DNA of 64,000 nucleotides from Rhodococcus sp. 14-2483-1-2. Its GTDB lineage: Bacteria > Actinomycetota > Actinomycetes > Mycobacteriales > Mycobacteriaceae. Positions 27,435 through 36,327 of this stretch are shown piece by piece. The position numbers and the translations under genes are program-made. The stretch is from assembly GCF_002259405.1 (NCBI RefSeq), contig NZ_NPFW01000021.1, forward strand, positions 62,001-126,000, in the 5' to 3' direction. The notes under the pieces are model-generated. The model did not search any database, was not told the origin of the DNA, and saw only the letters and a list, made by a program, of their open reading frames with translations. How positions within the stretch are numbered: position 1 is the first letter of the stretch; every line of letters starts with the position of its first letter.

Positions 27435-28520
27435 TCAGCTGATGAGGCGGTGCAGCAAGGCGGGAAGTGTCTCGGCGATGTCGTGGCGGCTTGCAACTCG
27501 GTCCCTCGCGGCGTCCCCGAGAGTCCGCCGCCGATCCGAATCGGCCACCACCGTCGAAATGGCGGCCGCGAGGGCTGTGGCGTTGCCGGGCTCGACCAGT
27601 ATCCCGGCACCGTCGACGAGGAATTCGTGGGTACCGCCGTGATCTGTTCCGATCACCGGCAACCCGTGCGACATCGCTTCGAGTACCGACAACGGGCCGG
27701 CCTCCGGAGACGTACTGGCCGAAATTACGACGTCCCACCTGCGGAGAGCGGACTGGGCGTCGGTGTGCCCGAGAAACTCGACCCTGCCGCCGAGGTCCGG
27801 TTCGGCCGCACGTGCGTGGAGCTCCGATACGTAGTCCCGATCGCCGGGGAAGCTGCCTCCTGCCAGCTCGACTCGGATGTCGGGAAGAGTGGCCACGGCA
27901 TCGAGGAGAACTCGGTGACCCTTCCACGGTGTCAGCAGAGCCAACATACCGACGACCGGCGGGGTGTGAAGTTCGCCGCCGAAGCGAGGCACCGGCCACG
28001 GCACTCCGTTGTGGGATACCACCACGGGAAGGCCGGCCGCGCGGAGCGGAACTGCCGTTGCTTCCGACACCGACACCGCGACACGGACGGCGGGCCGCGC
28101 GAATCGAACCACCACCCGCTGCTTGAGCGAGTTCATGGTGTCGTGAACGAGCCACGACGCACCGCGGGTGGGCCTGCACAGTCGTACGACGGGGAGCGCG
28201 AACAGCGAGTTGACGACGGTTGCGGTTCCGGGGGCACGCGCGACGGTGCGCACTGCGCGCGCGGCTCCGATCCATCTGCCGAGCAGGCGTACGGCGGCGA
28301 CGACGCGTGCGGCCCCGTGCTCACCTCCGAGGCCCAGCTCGTCGATCCGGATGTGTCGGGTTGCGCTCGGCAGGCGATGCGCCAGTGGTCCCGCGGGGCA
28401 GGCGATCACAGTTCTGTGGCCGCGGCGCTCGGCCTCGTCGATCAAATTCAGCAGTACCTTCTCGGCACCGGAGACCTGTCCCGTGTGGGCGAGGAAGAGC
28501 ACGGTCGACTCGTCGGTCAT
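27435..28520 (-). CDS. Glycosyltransferase, GT4 family (exopolysaccharide)
   Basis: 361 aa GT-B fold. N-terminal VLFLAHTGQVSGAEKVLLNLIDEAERRGH is the acceptor-side glycine loop with the GAE of GT4 enzymes. The C-terminal nucleotide-sugar region has VGMLALLTPWKGH, VEFLGHTDAQSALRRWDVVISAS, and SPEAGPLSVLEAMSHGLPVIGTD with the EX7E glutamates. It would add a sugar from an NDP donor to the lipid-linked repeat unit at the inner membrane face. It is the last gene of the minus-strand exopolysaccharide locus. Confidence 0.88.
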   Translation of the reverse strand: MTDESTVLFLAHTGQVSGAEKVLLNLIDEAERRGHRTVIACPAGPLAHRLPSATRHIRIDELGLGGEHGAARVVAAVRLLGRWIGAARAVRTVARAPGTATVVNSLFALPVVRLCRPTRGASWLVHDTMNSLKQRVVVRFARPAVRVAVSVSEATAVPLRAAGLPVVVSHNGVPWPVPRFGGELHTPPVVGMLALLTPWKGHRVLLDAVATLPDIRVELAGGSFPGDRDYVSELHARAAEPDLGGRVEFLGHTDAQSALRRWDVVISASTSPEAGPLSVLEAMSHGLPVIGTDHGGTHEFLVDGAGILVEPGNATALAAAISTVVADSDRRRTLGDAARDRVASRHDIAETLPALLHRLIS

Positions 28521-28574
28521 GTGTGGGCCCGTCTGTGTGGCAAGGGTGGTTCGAGAAGTCGAACTCGTGACTCG

Positions 28575-29834
28575 TCATGCATGGTGCAGCAGAGCGACGG
28601 GGTCTTCACACATCCTCTGCAGCGCCGAATCGATGACCGTGACGTCGATCATCTTGCTGCAGAACGATGCCGTGTACGTTCGCCCACCGGCAATCTCGGC
28701 GATGAGCATGGTGCAGCCGTCCGGGCCGTCCGGTTCGAGCGACGCGGCCATCTGCGGCGGTCTGCCGTCGTCGAACCAGTCGAGATGATCGAACACCCGC
28801 ACTCGCCCGAGGTCGCTGACGGCCAGCCTCAGTGTTTCGGGAACCTCGACGACCGAATCGGTCTGCGAGCGAGCAACAGGCCGAATTCGCGACGCAGCAT
28901 CGCGCAGCAGTGACATCGCCAATACTGCTATCGGCCAACCCGATTCGATCACCTCGCGCATTGTCGCAGTGATGCCGACGGGTGACGTGCCCGACGGGAG
29001 GTGAAGTGGAATGCCGACGGCAAAGTTCCCGTGCGAATTCTGTTGCGCCGAATCGAGATAACGCCGACTGTTGAACAAGACCATGATGTGCTCGGCGACG
29101 TCGACGCCCTCGGCCCGCAGAGCCGCACTCCACAGTGCGATCGAGATCGACGCGGCGGTCGCTCCTGGCATGTGCTCGGCCGTCCAGTGTTTGAGTTCGT
29201 CCACACGGGCTCGGCTCATGTGCGCGGCTCGGCTGACCTTCGCGGCTTCCCAGTTCTCGATTCTGCGACGGGGAGCGGACTCGACGTCGGCCTCGGTTCG
29301 GTGGCGACCGCGCAGCTTCCAGAAGTCCGCCAAGGTCATCGGATTCCGAGAATACTGACGCCACAACGCTTTCCAAGTTGCGCTCGCCGGTAGTCCCACC
29401 GCGAGCCCGGGGACCAGTGACCCGTCGGCATCGTCGCAGAATGCCGCCAACATCATCACGCCGATCTGGCCGTCCCCGATTCCGTGCGAGTAGTCGATCG
29501 CGAGATGGTCGTCGAACACGACCACGTCGAGAGGGCTGCGTTCTCCGTGTCGAGATCGAATGTCGGTGAGCATCTTGCCCAGGTCGTCCGTGGGATCGGT
29601 GCTCGCGGAGACGTTGTCACCTGCGATGCCGGTGCGGTAGCGCCACAGACGAGCGTCCGACCGCGGTTCCAGGGCGAGGTGTGCCTCGGTACCGACCTGT
29701 TCGGCGGCCGTGAGCGTTCGTCTCGTACGTCCGACATCGAGACCACGAACGGGGCCGACCGCGGTGACAATTCGGGTATCGGCGAAGACACGATCCAGCG
29801 CAGTTGCGCGGTATCGACGCTCAGCGGACGGCAT
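28575..29834 (-). CDS. HxxxD acyltransferase/condensation-superfamily protein in EPS locus
   Basis: About 419 aa. The key feature is DYSHGIGDGQIGVMM at ~residue 125, an H-x3-D-G motif as used by condensation domains, PapA acyltransferases and wax-ester synthases. Late in the sequence come FNSRRYLDS, NSHGNFAVGIPLHLP and LAVSDLGRVRVFDHLDWF, placed like the second-half motifs of that superfamily. No carrier domain is present. It may acylate a sugar or lipid intermediate of the polymer; this is inference from its position. ATG 29834 is chosen; it overlaps the stop of the upstream glycosyltransferase gene by 14 bp. Confidence 0.75.
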   Translation of the reverse strand: MPSAERRYRATALDRVFADTRIVTAVGPVRGLDVGRTRRTLTAAEQVGTEAHLALEPRSDARLWRYRTGIAGDNVSASTDPTDDLGKMLTDIRSRHGERSPLDVVVFDDHLAIDYSHGIGDGQIGVMMLAAFCDDADGSLVPGLAVGLPASATWKALWRQYSRNPMTLADFWKLRGRHRTEADVESAPRRRIENWEAAKVSRAAHMSRARVDELKHWTAEHMPGATAASISIALWSAALRAEGVDVAEHIMVLFNSRRYLDSAQQNSHGNFAVGIPLHLPSGTSPVGITATMREVIESGWPIAVLAMSLLRDAASRIRPVARSQTDSVVEVPETLRLAVSDLGRVRVFDHLDWFDDGRPPQMAASLEPDGPDGCTMLIAEIAGGRTYTASFCSKMIDVTVIDSALQRMCEDPVALLHHA

Positions 29835-30930
29835 CGACGACCTCCTGCATCCGACTGCGGAAGTTTGCCCGCGAAAAGCCCTCCGCCCACGCGCGAATGC
29901 CGGCGCGGTCGTAGTCTGCGGGGTCGAAGGAGCGCATGGCCTCGGCAAATCCGGCGATCACTTCGTCGTCGGAGCCCGGAGCCACGTGCACCCCGGTCTT
30001 TCCGGGTACCACCGAGTCAATGGCACCGCCGTCGCCCAGGGCGATGACGGGTGTTCCGGTCGCCATGGACTCGACGGGGACGATGCCGAAGTCCTCGACT
30101 CCCGGCATCAGAAGGGCGCGCGTCGTCCGATGCAGTTCGAGAAGCTTCTCGTGTGAAACCCGTCCCAGGAAGGTCGTTTTCGGTCCGGCCAGTTTCCGGC
30201 AGGCGTCCATCGCACGGCCGTCTCCCGCCACCACGAGGGGAACGTCGGCCTCCGCGGCAGCGCGCACCGCGATGTCCGGACGCTTGTAGGGGACCAGGCG
30301 ACCCGCGAGCAGGAAGAAGTTCTCTCGCTCGACGGACGGATCCGGCGTGAATCCCTCGGTGTCGACGGGAGGATGGACCACCACCGCGTCGTCACGGCCC
30401 CACCAGTCCTCGATGCGACGTGCCACTGCAGTCGAATTGGCCACCACGGTGGTCAGTTTCGGTGCGGCAGCGATCTCGCATCGGCGGGCAACGGCCGACA
30501 GTGCCGTCAAGATCGCTGCTCCGGCTCTACCGCCGCCTTCGCCTGCGCGTAGTTCGGGGTCCCAGGCCCACCGTGCCGGGCTGTGCACGTAGGCGATCAC
30601 CGGGGAGTCCGTGGCGAACACGGCCTGGGTTGCGAAGGCGTGGTGGCTGACCACGACTGCATCGAAACCTTCGAGCGGCATGCGCCGAAATGCCAGCGGC
30701 ATCATCGGAAGGACGGGCGCGTAGGACCGCTGCCCCAACGCGTTGTACAGCCGGTTCAGGCTCGACGTGTGCACCTCGCGGCCGATCCCCGACGGGACCC
30801 CGGCCGGCCTGGAGATCGGCGCGAACACCTCGGCCGCAGGCCAGTGCAATGCGAGCTGTTCGATGACGTGCTCGGATCCGGCGATCTCGGTGAATCTTTC
30901 GTGTACGACGGCAATTCTGTCAGCTGGCAT
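29821..30930 (-). CDS. Glycosyltransferase, GT4 (mannosyltransferase-like)
   Basis: 369 aa. Begins RIAVVHERFTEIAGSEHVIEQLA, a common opening of GT4 mannosyl/rhamnosyltransferases. Then SPVIAYVHSPARWAWDP, TTVVANSTAVARRIEDWWGRDDAVVVHPPVDTEGF, and FFLLAGRLVPYKRPDIAVRAA (nucleotide-binding start). The EX7E region is MPGVEDFGIVPVESMATGTPVIALG. ATG 30930 gives the natural N-terminus. It overlaps the Wzz-like gene by 11 bp and the acyltransferase gene by 14 bp, so all three are translationally coupled. Confidence 0.9.
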   Translation of the reverse strand: MPADRIAVVHERFTEIAGSEHVIEQLALHWPAAEVFAPISRPAGVPSGIGREVHTSSLNRLYNALGQRSYAPVLPMMPLAFRRMPLEGFDAVVVSHHAFATQAVFATDSPVIAYVHSPARWAWDPELRAGEGGGRAGAAILTALSAVARRCEIAAAPKLTTVVANSTAVARRIEDWWGRDDAVVVHPPVDTEGFTPDPSVERENFFLLAGRLVPYKRPDIAVRAAAEADVPLVVAGDGRAMDACRKLAGPKTTFLGRVSHEKLLELHRTTRALLMPGVEDFGIVPVESMATGTPVIALGDGGAIDSVVPGKTGVHVAPGSDDEVIAGFAEAMRSFDPADYDRAGIRAWAEGFSRANFRSRMQEVVDAVR

Positions 30931-32188
30931 GGCTGCGGCCTTCCGGCGCGATCGTCTGCGCGGTCTGTTCCACTCGTCGGGTCGAGTTCTTGCTCTGCAG
31001 GACCAGGTGCACGGGTATGTCGAAGTCGTCGAGCCGCCGCAGCGCGGCGGTTGCTGCCTTCTTGTCCCGTCCACGGCTGGACACCAGCACCACGACGGTC
31101 TCGACTTCGCCCACTTCCGTGTGCTGCCACCACTGCTCCGACAACCCGAATTCTGCGGTGCCTCGGCGATGTTCGGTTGTCCGATGCCGATCGTGAGTCG
31201 ACTCCGACACGGCACCCTCGCCGACCAACAGGACGATCACGCTGTCGCCCCTGGGAGCTGCGTGTCGAGCCCCCCTCGAGGCGGGTCGATCGCCGCGTTC
31301 GAGTGCTGCCATCCGCGCAGCTACGGCCGGCGGCACCGCATCACCCGCCGTCGGGTCGAAGTGCGCTCCGTACTTGCGGGAGACCCGACGTGCCCAGGAA
31401 CGAGAGGGCCTGCGTCCGAGGCGTCCTCGCAGCAACACGATCAGTTCGGCCGCGACGATGAGGGCTGCGAGAGCGGCTACGAGTGCCTCCGAGACCGGCT
31501 TCGGTGACACCGGTGTGGTGCTCTGCTCGGGGTTCGACAGCACGACCAGTCGATCTCCTCCCGCAGCGGCTTCGACTTCGCTCAGGCGGGTGCGCAGTTC
31601 GGCCAGTTCGGACACGGCCGCGGCCCGGCTCGGGTCGTCGGCGGGGAGAGCGTCCACTCGAGCCTGTTGCGCATCGATCGAGGACTGCGCTTCCTCCGTG
31701 CGCTCGCGAGAGTCGCGGATCGCGTTGGCAGTGCTGGTACTTGCCATGGTCGACACCATCGTGCGAGCCAGATCTGCGGCGAGCTCGGGAGATCGGGTCG
31801 TCACCGTGACGGTCAGCAGTGCAGGCGAGGTGCCGGGGGAGAGTTCGACGCTCGACGCCAGCTCGGCAGCGTTCAGTCCGGAGTCGACCTGCGTGAGGAC
31901 CTCATCGAGCACACTGCGGTCGGTCGCCAACTCGACGAACGGTGCGCGCATCTGCTCGATGAACGCGTCACCGGGAACGAGGCTTTGGGCCGGTTCGATC
32001 TCGGCCACGACCGACGCGGCGTACTGCTTGTCGGTGAGTTCGCTTCTGAGGTAGAACACGCCTGCACCGACCAGCGCAGCAATGATCACGGCGGGCAGCA
32101 GTGCCCGGCCGAGTTCACGCATGTGTCCCGCCAGATCGATAGGTGGGGGCACGTCGCCCCGGTGTATGGCATCGTGGACGGACATCAA
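30920..32188 (-). CDS. Wzz-like chain-length/polysaccharide co-polymerase
   Basis: About 421 aa. Two membrane helices (ALLPAVIIAALVGAGVFYL near 32 and SEALVAALAALIVAAELIVLL near 235) flank an extracytoplasmic region with a coiled-coil (TEEAQSSIDAQQARVDAL...LAELRTRLSEVEAA), the topology of Wzz/YveK proteins that set polymer length. A cytoplasmic tail of ~165 residues has a late segment VETVVVLVSSRGRDKKAATAALRRLDDF that recalls an incomplete nucleotide-binding fold, but a proper Walker A loop is missing. No tyrosine kinase gene is seen in the locus. ATG 32188 or 32185 may start it. Confidence 0.8.
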   Translation of the reverse strand: MMSVHDAIHRGDVPPPIDLAGHMRELGRALLPAVIIAALVGAGVFYLRSELTDKQYAASVVAEIEPAQSLVPGDAFIEQMRAPFVELATDRSVLDEVLTQVDSGLNAAELASSVELSPGTSPALLTVTVTTRSPELAADLARTMVSTMASTSTANAIRDSRERTEEAQSSIDAQQARVDALPADDPSRAAAVSELAELRTRLSEVEAAAGGDRLVVLSNPEQSTTPVSPKPVSEALVAALAALIVAAELIVLLRGRLGRRPSRSWARRVSRKYGAHFDPTAGDAVPPAVAARMAALERGDRPASRGARHAAPRGDSVIVLLVGEGAVSESTHDRHRTTEHRRGTAEFGLSEQWWQHTEVGEVETVVVLVSSRGRDKKAATAALRRLDDFDIPVHLVLQSKNSTRRVEQTAQTIAPEGRSHAS

Positions 32189-32425
32189 CCGCGTACCCTT
32201 CCGTCGTCGATGCGAGCGGACGTACCGCTTCGGAGATTCGTGGAGCCGACAGGCTCGATGATAGCCGGGCCCGAGTGCAGTCCGCGTAACCGTGCCGCTC
32301 GTGAATGAAACTGCACATCAACAACATTCGAAGAACAAGCACGATGGTCAGCTACATCCGCGAAACCCGACTTCGACTCCGCAGGGCACGGCCGGAATCG
32401 GGCGATGTGTCCGTTGTGTCGGTGG
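32189..32425. other. Gap inside EPS locus
   Basis: I find no gene or clear terminator in this 237-bp gap. It probably holds a promoter for the Wzz-like gene and its downstream partners, splitting the locus into two transcripts. Confidence 0.4.
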
Positions 32426-33952
32426 TCATTCGGAGTGCGCACGGTGTCGTCCCTTCTCGGCCGGCCCCGGCAGTGGAGACTCGACGAGTCCGATGGCGAC
32501 GAACGCGTAGAGCACGCTCGCGACCAGCAGCGCTGCCGCGACCGAGATGAGCAGCCACAGGCCGGGATGGTGCTGCACCAGGAACCAGCCGCCGACCGTA
32601 GTGGCCGCGGTCACCACGACTGTCACCGAAATGGACTGCACTGGAAGCAGTCTGGATACGGGCATGCTTCGCGCGATCACGATCCACAAGAGAACGAGGG
32701 TGGTGCCGATCGTCACGACGGTCGAGATCGCAGCTCCGTCGTACGACATCCGCGGGATCAGGAACAGGTTCAACCCGATGTTCAGGGCCAGACCGACCAA
32801 TGCCACCACGGGGTAGTGCCGCTGCATTCCGGCCGACGCGAGCAGGAAAATTCCCAGCATCACCAACGACATCAGCGCCGCACCGATGACGAGCAGACGG
32901 GCTGCGTGAGCTCCGTCGGTGAACCGTTCGCCGTACAGCAGGCCGATCAGCGGCTCGGCCGACGGCACGAACGCCGCGACAGCCATAGCGCCGAAGAGCG
33001 CGAACAGCAGTGCGGCCGAACGTGAGCGTGCACGAAATGCTGTGGTGTCGTGGGGCCACGACGCGACGAGCAGGGTGCTGATCGGTGCAACCGCCGCCAG
33101 GACGAAGGTGTCGATCACGTCCGAGAACTTGTAGCCGATGGAATACAGTCCCACGGCCTCGAACGTGTCGAGCAGGCTGAGCATCAACATGTCGATCTTG
33201 AGCATGGCGATGGTGAGAGCGAAGCCGATCGCGAGTGGCACGGCCTCCTTCAGGTAGGGCCCCCAGCGACGAATTTCGATGTGCCGCGACGGTCGCAGGC
33301 CCATGGAACGGTTACCGATGCCGAAACCCTTGGTCACCAACTTGAACACTTCGTTGGCCACGGCCGGGAGAACGAAGATCAGCAGGGTGGGGGCCAGCAC
33401 GGCCGCCAGCACGGTCAACGCCAATTGGATTGCTTGCCCGGCGCTTTCGGCAACGGCCACGAGTACCAGACGGTGACGACTCTGGAAGAGCACACTCAAT
33501 GCGTGACCCGGCGTTGCGAACACGACCACCAGTCCGCCCACCACCGTCGCGAGGACCACTTCGCTCGGATACTGCAGCAGCAGAACGTATGCGACGGCCA
33601 GCACGTACCCCACCAACCCGAGAACGGTACGCAGAGCGAGAAACGACGACGCCGTTCGACCGATCTCCTCGGGATCGTCGTCCATCAATTTCGCCAGCAC
33701 GACGCGTCCGACCCCCAGATCGGTCACGACGGACATCAAGCCGAGCAGCGCGAAGACGAAGCTGAACTGGCCCCACTCGTCCGGTCCGAGGGACCTCGCG
33801 ACGACGACGCTGCCCACCCACCCCAACGTCGCGATGATCACTCTGCTGATCAGAACGGCAATCGTCGCTTTGGCCGCGGCTTTCGGATCCGCTGCGATGG
33901 CGCGGTAGTCCGGGGGCTGCTCGGTGCCGTCGAGCGCGAGCTCCTCGGCCAT
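32426..33952 (-). CDS. Wzx-type polysaccharide flippase (MATE/MVF superfamily)
   Basis: 508 aa with 12-14 hydrophobic segments. Starts with a short soluble tail, then ISRVIIATLGWVGSVVVARSLGPDEWGQFSFVFALLGLMSVVTDLGVGRVVLAKL, the opening typical of oligosaccharide flippases (RxLGpxxyG). Middle: AVPLAIGFALTIAMLKIDMLMLSLLDTFEAVGLYSIGYK. It would move the lipid-linked repeat unit to the outer leaflet. ATG 33952 overlaps the stop of the glycosyltransferase gene upstream (ATGA), which indicates coupling. Confidence 0.9.
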   Translation of the reverse strand: MAEELALDGTEQPPDYRAIAADPKAAAKATIAVLISRVIIATLGWVGSVVVARSLGPDEWGQFSFVFALLGLMSVVTDLGVGRVVLAKLMDDDPEEIGRTASSFLALRTVLGLVGYVLAVAYVLLLQYPSEVVLATVVGGLVVVFATPGHALSVLFQSRHRLVLVAVAESAGQAIQLALTVLAAVLAPTLLIFVLPAVANEVFKLVTKGFGIGNRSMGLRPSRHIEIRRWGPYLKEAVPLAIGFALTIAMLKIDMLMLSLLDTFEAVGLYSIGYKFSDVIDTFVLAAVAPISTLLVASWPHDTTAFRARSRSAALLFALFGAMAVAAFVPSAEPLIGLLYGERFTDGAHAARLLVIGAALMSLVMLGIFLLASAGMQRHYPVVALVGLALNIGLNLFLIPRMSYDGAAISTVVTIGTTLVLLWIVIARSMPVSRLLPVQSISVTVVVTAATTVGGWFLVQHHPGLWLLISVAAALLVASVLYAFVAIGLVESPLPGPAEKGRHRAHSE

Positions 33953-35004
33953 CAGACCACGCCTGCGGCTCGATACGCGTCGGCGGTGAGTTCCGCCGTT
34001 CGACGCCAGCTGATCTCGCGGGTGGCAACGGCTGCCGCGTCGACAAGAGCTGCGCGGGCGTCCCCGTCGAAAGCGATGGGTTTCATCGCATGTACCCAGT
34101 CGTCCACGTTCTCCGATTCGACGAGAACGGCACCGTCGCCGACGACGTCGGGGAGGGCGCCGACGGCGCTGGCGACAACCGCGCCGCCCGACGCCATGGC
34201 CTCGACGGGCGGGAGTCCGTAGCCCTCGTACCGAGACGCGTATGCGGTGACTGTCGCGGCAGCGTAGAGGGCGGGTAGATCCTCGACATCGACGTAACCG
34301 AGTCCCCGGGAATTGCGGGGAGCGTGGGGACCGGTCGAGCCTGCCCCGGCCAGCAGACACGGAATTCCGAGTTTCTCCGCTGCGTCGGCCACCAGCTGAA
34401 CGTTCTTGCGAGGCTCCACCGTTCCGACCTGCATGACGAAACGGTCCGGCAAGTCGTACTTGGACCGAACGACGTCCACCCGGCTGTCGGTGGGGACGGT
34501 GGCCCAGGCTGCGGGTGCCAAGCCGACCACAGTGGCGTCGCGCCCGCTGACCGCCTTGATTCGATCGGCGGTGAACTGCGAGACCGCGATGAGCAGATCT
34601 GCGCGGCGCAGTGTGCGCCGTACCAGTCTCTGTTCGCCGAGCGCGCGAAATCGACTCGAGGCCGACGGCATGTCGATGACCGAAAGGTCGTGCACCGTCG
34701 CAACTGTGAAGGCCTTGGTGAGGAACGGCAGGTCGACGTCCAGACCGTGCACCACATCGCAACGACCGACAGGAAGGGCCCCGAGCAACGCACGAGCTGC
34801 ACCGCTGGTGACAGGCCGCTCCATCGCCGTGACCGAGGGAGGGAGCTCACCGACGGCGTCGCGCTGCACCGACGCGGCGAGATCGGCATCGGGTAGGCAG
34901 TGCGGTAACTCGTTCAGGAGCTCGCGAATGTAGGTCTGTACTCCGCTTCCGCCCGGCCGGAGGGCGAGCGCCCCGAAAACGATTCGTGTTGCGCTGCTGC
35001 GCAT
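33952..35004 (-). CDS. Glycosyltransferase, GT4 family
   Basis: 350 aa. IVFGALALRPGGSGVQTYIRELLNELP at the N-terminus, CDVVHGLDVDLPF and VATVHDLSVIDMPSASS in the acceptor half, FVMQVGTVEPRKNVQLVADAA at the start of the donor half, and SRYEGYGLPPVEAMASGGAVVASAVGALPDVVGD with the EX7E pair. This resembles mannosyltransferase/rhamnosyltransferase members of GT4. GGAG lies 9 bases before ATG 35004. Its first 91 bases overlap the end of the polymerase gene in another frame, which is unusually long. Its stop overlaps the flippase start. Confidence 0.9.
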   Translation of the reverse strand: MRSSATRIVFGALALRPGGSGVQTYIRELLNELPHCLPDADLAASVQRDAVGELPPSVTAMERPVTSGAARALLGALPVGRCDVVHGLDVDLPFLTKAFTVATVHDLSVIDMPSASSRFRALGEQRLVRRTLRRADLLIAVSQFTADRIKAVSGRDATVVGLAPAAWATVPTDSRVDVVRSKYDLPDRFVMQVGTVEPRKNVQLVADAAEKLGIPCLLAGAGSTGPHAPRNSRGLGYVDVEDLPALYAAATVTAYASRYEGYGLPPVEAMASGGAVVASAVGALPDVVGDGAVLVESENVDDWVHAMKPIAFDGDARAALVDAAAVATREISWRRTAELTADAYRAAGVV

Positions 35005-36287
35005 CCCACCACTCCTAACAAGAGCCAGAAATAGACATCGATCGGAAAGATCTCGAAATACGTCGAGACGAGACTGGCGAACATGGCGGCAACGATCGAG
35101 GCACCGACACCGAGTGCCAGTGCGCCGTCTCTGCCCGGTAGCGCTCGGGACAGGCGAGTGCACCACAGCAGCGACGTCACGAGCAAAGCGATCACCGCCC
35201 ACAGGCCGATCGGTCCGAGTTCGAGCAGTGCCTTCACGTAGTAGTTGTCGGGCTGGTAGTTGGTGGAGAGCCCCGATTGCGTGAATGCGACACCCTCGGC
35301 GGTGGAAATGCTGTCTGCCGCAGAACCACTCGACCCCAGCCCCGTCCCGAACGGATGGATCAGGATGCTGGCGATGGTGTTGGCCCAGCCGTCGCCGCGT
35401 TGACCCAGACTGCTCGACGAGAAGAAGACCGACGTGATCTTGGGGACGAAGGGAACCGTGACCGCCACGGCCAGCGCTACCAGAGCGAGCGGCGCGGCGA
35501 GGTAGCGGAAGCGCACAGCGATCAGGTAGATGGCTCCGACCGCGAGCCCCAGAATTGCTCCTCGCACGATCGAACTGGACATGGCGACGACCATCATCGG
35601 AGTCGCGCACAGAAACAACATGTTTCGCCGACGATGTGGATCGGCCAGCGCGACCGCACCACCGACGAGCAACGCCAACATCACGTACAGCCCGAACGGG
35701 AACGGCAGGTTGAACGTGCTGAACGTGCGGAGCAGTCCACCCGATGTTCGGACCTGGGTGCCGTATTCGTACCCCAACGACACCAATGCGGCGGGTCCGG
35801 CCAGGAGTTGTGCGATGCCCACCGCCGAGGTGAACACACCCATACCCATGAGAACGGAGACGAGGTGGTCGCGGTCCGTGGCGTCGAACGGTGCAAGCCA
35901 CATGACGACCACCAGCAGGATGTAGAAGAAGGTCACCTTGATGCCGAACACGCCGACGATTCCGAACGTGGCGAACGCAGACACGCTGCCGAACACGACG
36001 AAGACGACGGCCGCGGGCCACCACGGCATGAACACCCGAGGCGTCGAGCCACGAACGTGTCGGGGTCGACGCAACCACGCGCACAGAACCGTGAAGACGA
36101 CCAGGCCTTCCTTCCAGCCGGACACCACCCCGGGGAGGGGAACGAGAAACAGAAGGCCGTGCAGTGGAACCAATCCCGCCAACAGCAACACACCGCGTTG
36201 CGGCCGACGGTAGATGGCCGAGGCGACCGCGCAGCCCAGCGCGAGCAGCACCGCTGCGCCGAAAGCGAGCGCAACGTACGTGATCAC
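34914..36287 (-). CDS. O-antigen ligase/Wzy-type polymerase
   Basis: 457 aa with about 11-12 membrane helices and a large extracytoplasmic loop between late helices (ISTAEGVAFTQSGLSTNYQPDNYYVKALLELGPIGLWAV), as in the Wzy_C/O-antigen polymerase family. GQRGDGWANTIASILIHPFGTGLGSSG contains the conserved R...H-P-GxG. It would link repeat units outside the membrane. The last ~30 residues (after CAAAQHESF) are coded by DNA that also encodes the start of the next glycosyltransferase. ATG 36287 follows the sugar transferase gene by 40 bp. Confidence 0.88.
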   Translation of the reverse strand: MITYVALAFGAAVLLALGCAVASAIYRRPQRGVLLLAGLVPLHGLLFLVPLPGVVSGWKEGLVVFTVLCAWLRRPRHVRGSTPRVFMPWWPAAVVFVVFGSVSAFATFGIVGVFGIKVTFFYILLVVVMWLAPFDATDRDHLVSVLMGMGVFTSAVGIAQLLAGPAALVSLGYEYGTQVRTSGGLLRTFSTFNLPFPFGLYVMLALLVGGAVALADPHRRRNMLFLCATPMMVVAMSSSIVRGAILGLAVGAIYLIAVRFRYLAAPLALVALAVAVTVPFVPKITSVFFSSSSLGQRGDGWANTIASILIHPFGTGLGSSGSAADSISTAEGVAFTQSGLSTNYQPDNYYVKALLELGPIGLWAVIALLVTSLLWCTRLSRALPGRDGALALGVGASIVAAMFASLVSTYFEIFPIDVYFWLLLGVVGCAAAQHESFSGRSPSGRAEAEYRPTFASS

Positions 36288-36327
36288 GCGGTGACCCGAA
36301 CGTGGCCGTGTTCGGCGTGGACCACGA

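Noticed and set aside
27450-28913. 487-codon frame antisense to the EPS glycosyltransferase
   Set aside because: Arg/Gly/His-rich low-complexity translation without motifs; the minus strand has a GT4 enzyme.
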